Shown here: positions 61,601 to 64,000 of the stretch, in pieces | Layout of the letters: every line of letters begins with the position of its first letter | Numbering within the stretch: the stretch's first letter is position 1 | The notes under the pieces: model-generated | The model's database searches: none | The model's input: only the letters and a program-made list of their open reading frames with translations | Told to the model about the DNA's origin: nothing | Program-made: the position numbers and the translations under genes | Origin: Clavelina lepadiformis | Lineage: Eukaryota > Chordata > Ascidiacea > Aplousobranchia > Clavelinidae | Direction of reading: 5' to 3' | Assembly: GCF_947623445.1 (NCBI RefSeq) | Contig: NC_135241.1 | Coordinates: 3,350,501-3,414,500, forward strand | Length of the DNA stretch: 64,000 nucleotides

Positions 61601-62308
61601 ATTCTTTGATCTTCTAGCAATTTGTGAAGGTAGGTAATTGCGTCGGTGGTTTCGCAGGACATTCGTAGAAGTAAATCTGGAGGTATTTTTGCCAACGTGT
61701 CGCTGAATATGAGTTTGTCCATCGAACCGCCTGGCATATGCTCCATGACGATTCCGGTCCAGTCTTCACACTCAATCAAACCTTCCATGCGTACCACGTG
61801 TTTATGAACAGCCAATAACATCATTCGAACCTCGTTTAGTAATCTAGGAGACATATTGCAAGGTTCAAGGTTGTATATTTTAAGCTTGAGAATAACGTTT
61901 GTCATTTTGTCTGTGTGTTTACAACAAGCCAAAGAGTTCTTTGCTTTGAATCGCCTTATGATACTATTTTTTCTTACTCTTTTTTTGAGTTTTCCATTTC
62001 TTGCATTGAACCCTGAAGTGGTTGACACTTTATGGCAAGCTTTCCCAAAACACGGTGGTGCCCTAAGCGAACAGTTCCGAATCCTCCTTTACCAAGGATG
62101 TTGTTGTCTTTATTGCAGAAAATCTCATCGACTTGAAACCTTTTTATAGACTTGTGGAGCTCGGATGCCTACAATGCAATTTACATTTGCTTTACTTTGG
62201 GGTTGCTAGTTCCAAATTTAACACAAGCGTTACCTATTTGAAACAGTTTAACTCTGTAATTTAGCCAATATAAATATGTACAAATGCAAACTGATTTACC
62301 TTTGCCAT
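58672..62308 (-). CDS. K4: divergent protein kinase-TPR chimera (924 aa)
   Basis: Six exons in transcript order: 62300-62308 (micro-exon MAK), 61978-62168, 60987-61843, 60784-60879, 59666-60406, 58672-59552. They total 2,775 nt and all junctions keep phase. The kinase has GKGGFGTV, AIK (Lys50), LLNEV, a methionine gatekeeper (GIVMEHM), HGDLKPQN (Asp152), ADFGG (170-174) and APE. The non-RD glycine is shared with K0 to K3. The linker (GNKQTNTQTNKQ…KESAG) is polar and unlike K1's. The C-terminal half is helical with TPR-like hairpins (NNLGLKYEKAEKLKKAEKHF; YKFKDYDQAETEF). Intron positions match K1 exactly, so this is a true paralog, but it is far more diverged than K0 to K3 are from one another. 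It appears to be a single, stable copy. Confidence 0.88.
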
Positions 62309-64000
62309 AATCCGATTTTACAATTCTCTTTCGTAGGCAAGATAATCTAAACAACTTACGTACGGAATACTTAAAATCTTAGCTTCGTTTTTACAAGTAG
62401 TTCTTGGTCTTTGTTGCTTTTTCTCGCTCCAGCTATACATTTGTTTTCACTACTCAAATTACTAGCGGATTCCTGTGGGGTCAGCTGATAGTTGTCAAGC
62501 GTGGTCTTTGTTCAGACAAAACCAGCAAACAAAAGCATTTAAATATTCAACAAAACAATTCCAGCGCTTTAAACAGCTGCAGTGCAAAGCTATTGTTAAA
62601 CATTAACCAGTCGTAAGCTAATGGTCGCACCAAAGTGTTTAAAAGTTTTCTTCTGCATAAAGCTTTTTAAGTCGACTTTAAAATTGCAATAGTGGATGGA
62701 CAAAGAGTTTGAACGGTAAAATCGTCCTCGCAGTTTTCATTAAATTTGATAAGGGAAAATATTGTATTTTGTACATTCCTTCCCGCTACTGTATTTCTCT
62801 GTCTTTGCCTTGTTTTGGTTATACTTGTGTAACTTATACATTTTAAAGTTCCTATATTGCGTCGCTACATCCATAAAACAGCCTTATGTCACTAAGATTT
62901 GTAGACGAATCAAAATCTTGTTCTTCGTTTGATTGCTTTTGTTTTTACCGTGTGAGGCAGAAACTCAGCTTCAGCATCTAGCCGTGTGATATCTATGGAG
63001 CTTAGTAGCGCTTGACGAGCATCACGTGACTTGTTTTATGGCATTTAAAGCCCGAACGAACAAAGGCGAGAAAAGTGCTTACAAGTCTATTTTTGTTTTG
63101 TTTATTTTATCTATCCTTTTATTTTCCTATACTGGACAGGAATGGCATGTAGAAATGCGAGATGAAGGGGCTGGCGTGTTTACTTCAATCATTTTGCCGA
63201 AATATCATTGATTTTTGGGCTATACTTTAAATGGAAAAGAAATTTCTCAACCAACTTTAAAAAGTTAGTTGAGATTTAAGAAAATCAGATCGATCTAGCG
63301 ATAGTCAAAGTAAAACGTATTAAACAAATTTTATGGTGTAGATGTTTTATTAGTTAAGCTTTTACTATTACAGACTTAGGTAAAATATGTATTAAAATAC
63401 ATGTATTACGTATAAAATACATAGATTACGTAAGAAAATTCGACATTTGATAAGGACGATGCATAAAATACATTTGATTACATAGATGACCAGTGTCTCA
63501 CAAGTTTTCCGCAAATCATCAATACGTTGATGACATGGCGATCTGCCATAATACTATATCGATAAAAACATTCCGAAATAGTAAAAAGTATAAACAGTAA
63601 AAATATCGATAAAGGCAAGTCAGGTCTTATTCCTTATCACCACCAAGCGGTCAGTATTTCTAGTTACGTTATCATGCAAGGCTCACAGTTAAAGAATTAT
63701 ATCTAATTGCTTTCTAAATATTATGCTTGAGTGATTATGCAAGTTTTCCAATTGTAGATGGAAATGTAATTTTTTAATTCTTTGCGATGAAGTAGAAAAT
63801 CTGAGGGGTCATAAAACGTTTCAATGCCGCTTTCTTCGCATCGTTTCTGACATTTTACTCCAGAATATTTATTTATTTGACATTTATGCGATTTTCTAAC
63901 TTTGTTCTGTTAAAGTTTATTTTAAATGTTACAGAGAAAATATTTCATTGTCTTCAAACAGCAGTTTTTTTCTGGTTTTCAACTTGAATACGTTTCTGCA
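62309..64000. other. K4 upstream region
   Basis: No supported gene. Around 63,390-63,490 there are short repeats of ATAAAATACATAGATTACGTA-like words (unit about 20 bp, imperfect). Plus-strand frames at 62,404-62,616 and 63,026-63,211 lack recognisable features. The K4 promoter must lie at the left end. Confidence 0.55.

Noticed and set aside
63390-63490. Repeated ATACATAGATTACGTA words as a possible CRISPR-like or regulatory array
   Set aside because: Units are imperfect, unevenly spaced and of low complexity in a eukaryotic sequence. Simple-repeat drift explains them.

Overview
The window looks like AT-rich nuclear DNA of an invertebrate chordate, most likely a tunicate such as Ciona. That rests on the compact introns, the SLC5A8/SLC5A12-like transporters with the vertebrate exon logic, and MITE-type repeats in introns. 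The species is an inference. Every well-supported gene lies on the minus strand, so transcription runs from high to low coordinates. I reconstructed exons by hand from GT/AG sites and reading phase. All complete models close in frame, and exon lengths agree between paralogs.

Only two gene families are present. 'S' genes (S1 to S7, numbered left to right) encode 12/13-TM sodium/solute symporters of the sodium-coupled monocarboxylate transporter type (SLC5A8/SLC5A12-like, about 600 aa, 14 exons). 'K' genes (K0 to K4) encode about 920-aa chimeras: an N-terminal protein kinase domain with a non-RD catalytic loop (HGD), a short charged linker and a long helical tetratricopeptide-like C-terminal half, in six exons starting with a 3 to 5 codon micro-exon.

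Layout. Positions 1 to about 30,075 are a very recent tandem segmental duplication of an S+K module: unit A 1-8374, unit B 8375-19254, unit C 19255-27604, and a right-hand partial unit D 27605 to about 30,075. Units A and C carry S copies (S1, S3) killed by one identical 2.5-kb internal deletion. Unit B carries the only full-length copy (S2). K1, K2 and K3 are complete and K0 runs off the left edge. From 30.7 to 52.7 kb come four older, more diverged S paralogs: S4, S6 and S7 look intact, and S5 is broken. From 52.7 to 58.7 kb I see no convincing gene. At 58.7-62.3 kb lies K4, a divergent K gene and the probable outlier of the K family here. From 62.3 kb to the end nothing firm is visible.

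How the genes relate: S proteins should sit in the plasma membrane and import small carboxylates with Na+. K proteins look like soluble signalling kinases with a protein-interaction tail. Nothing in the sequence proves a functional link between them. They may simply have been copied together. The most unusual content is the kinase-TPR family, together with the mosaic (gene-conversion-like) pattern among its tandem copies.
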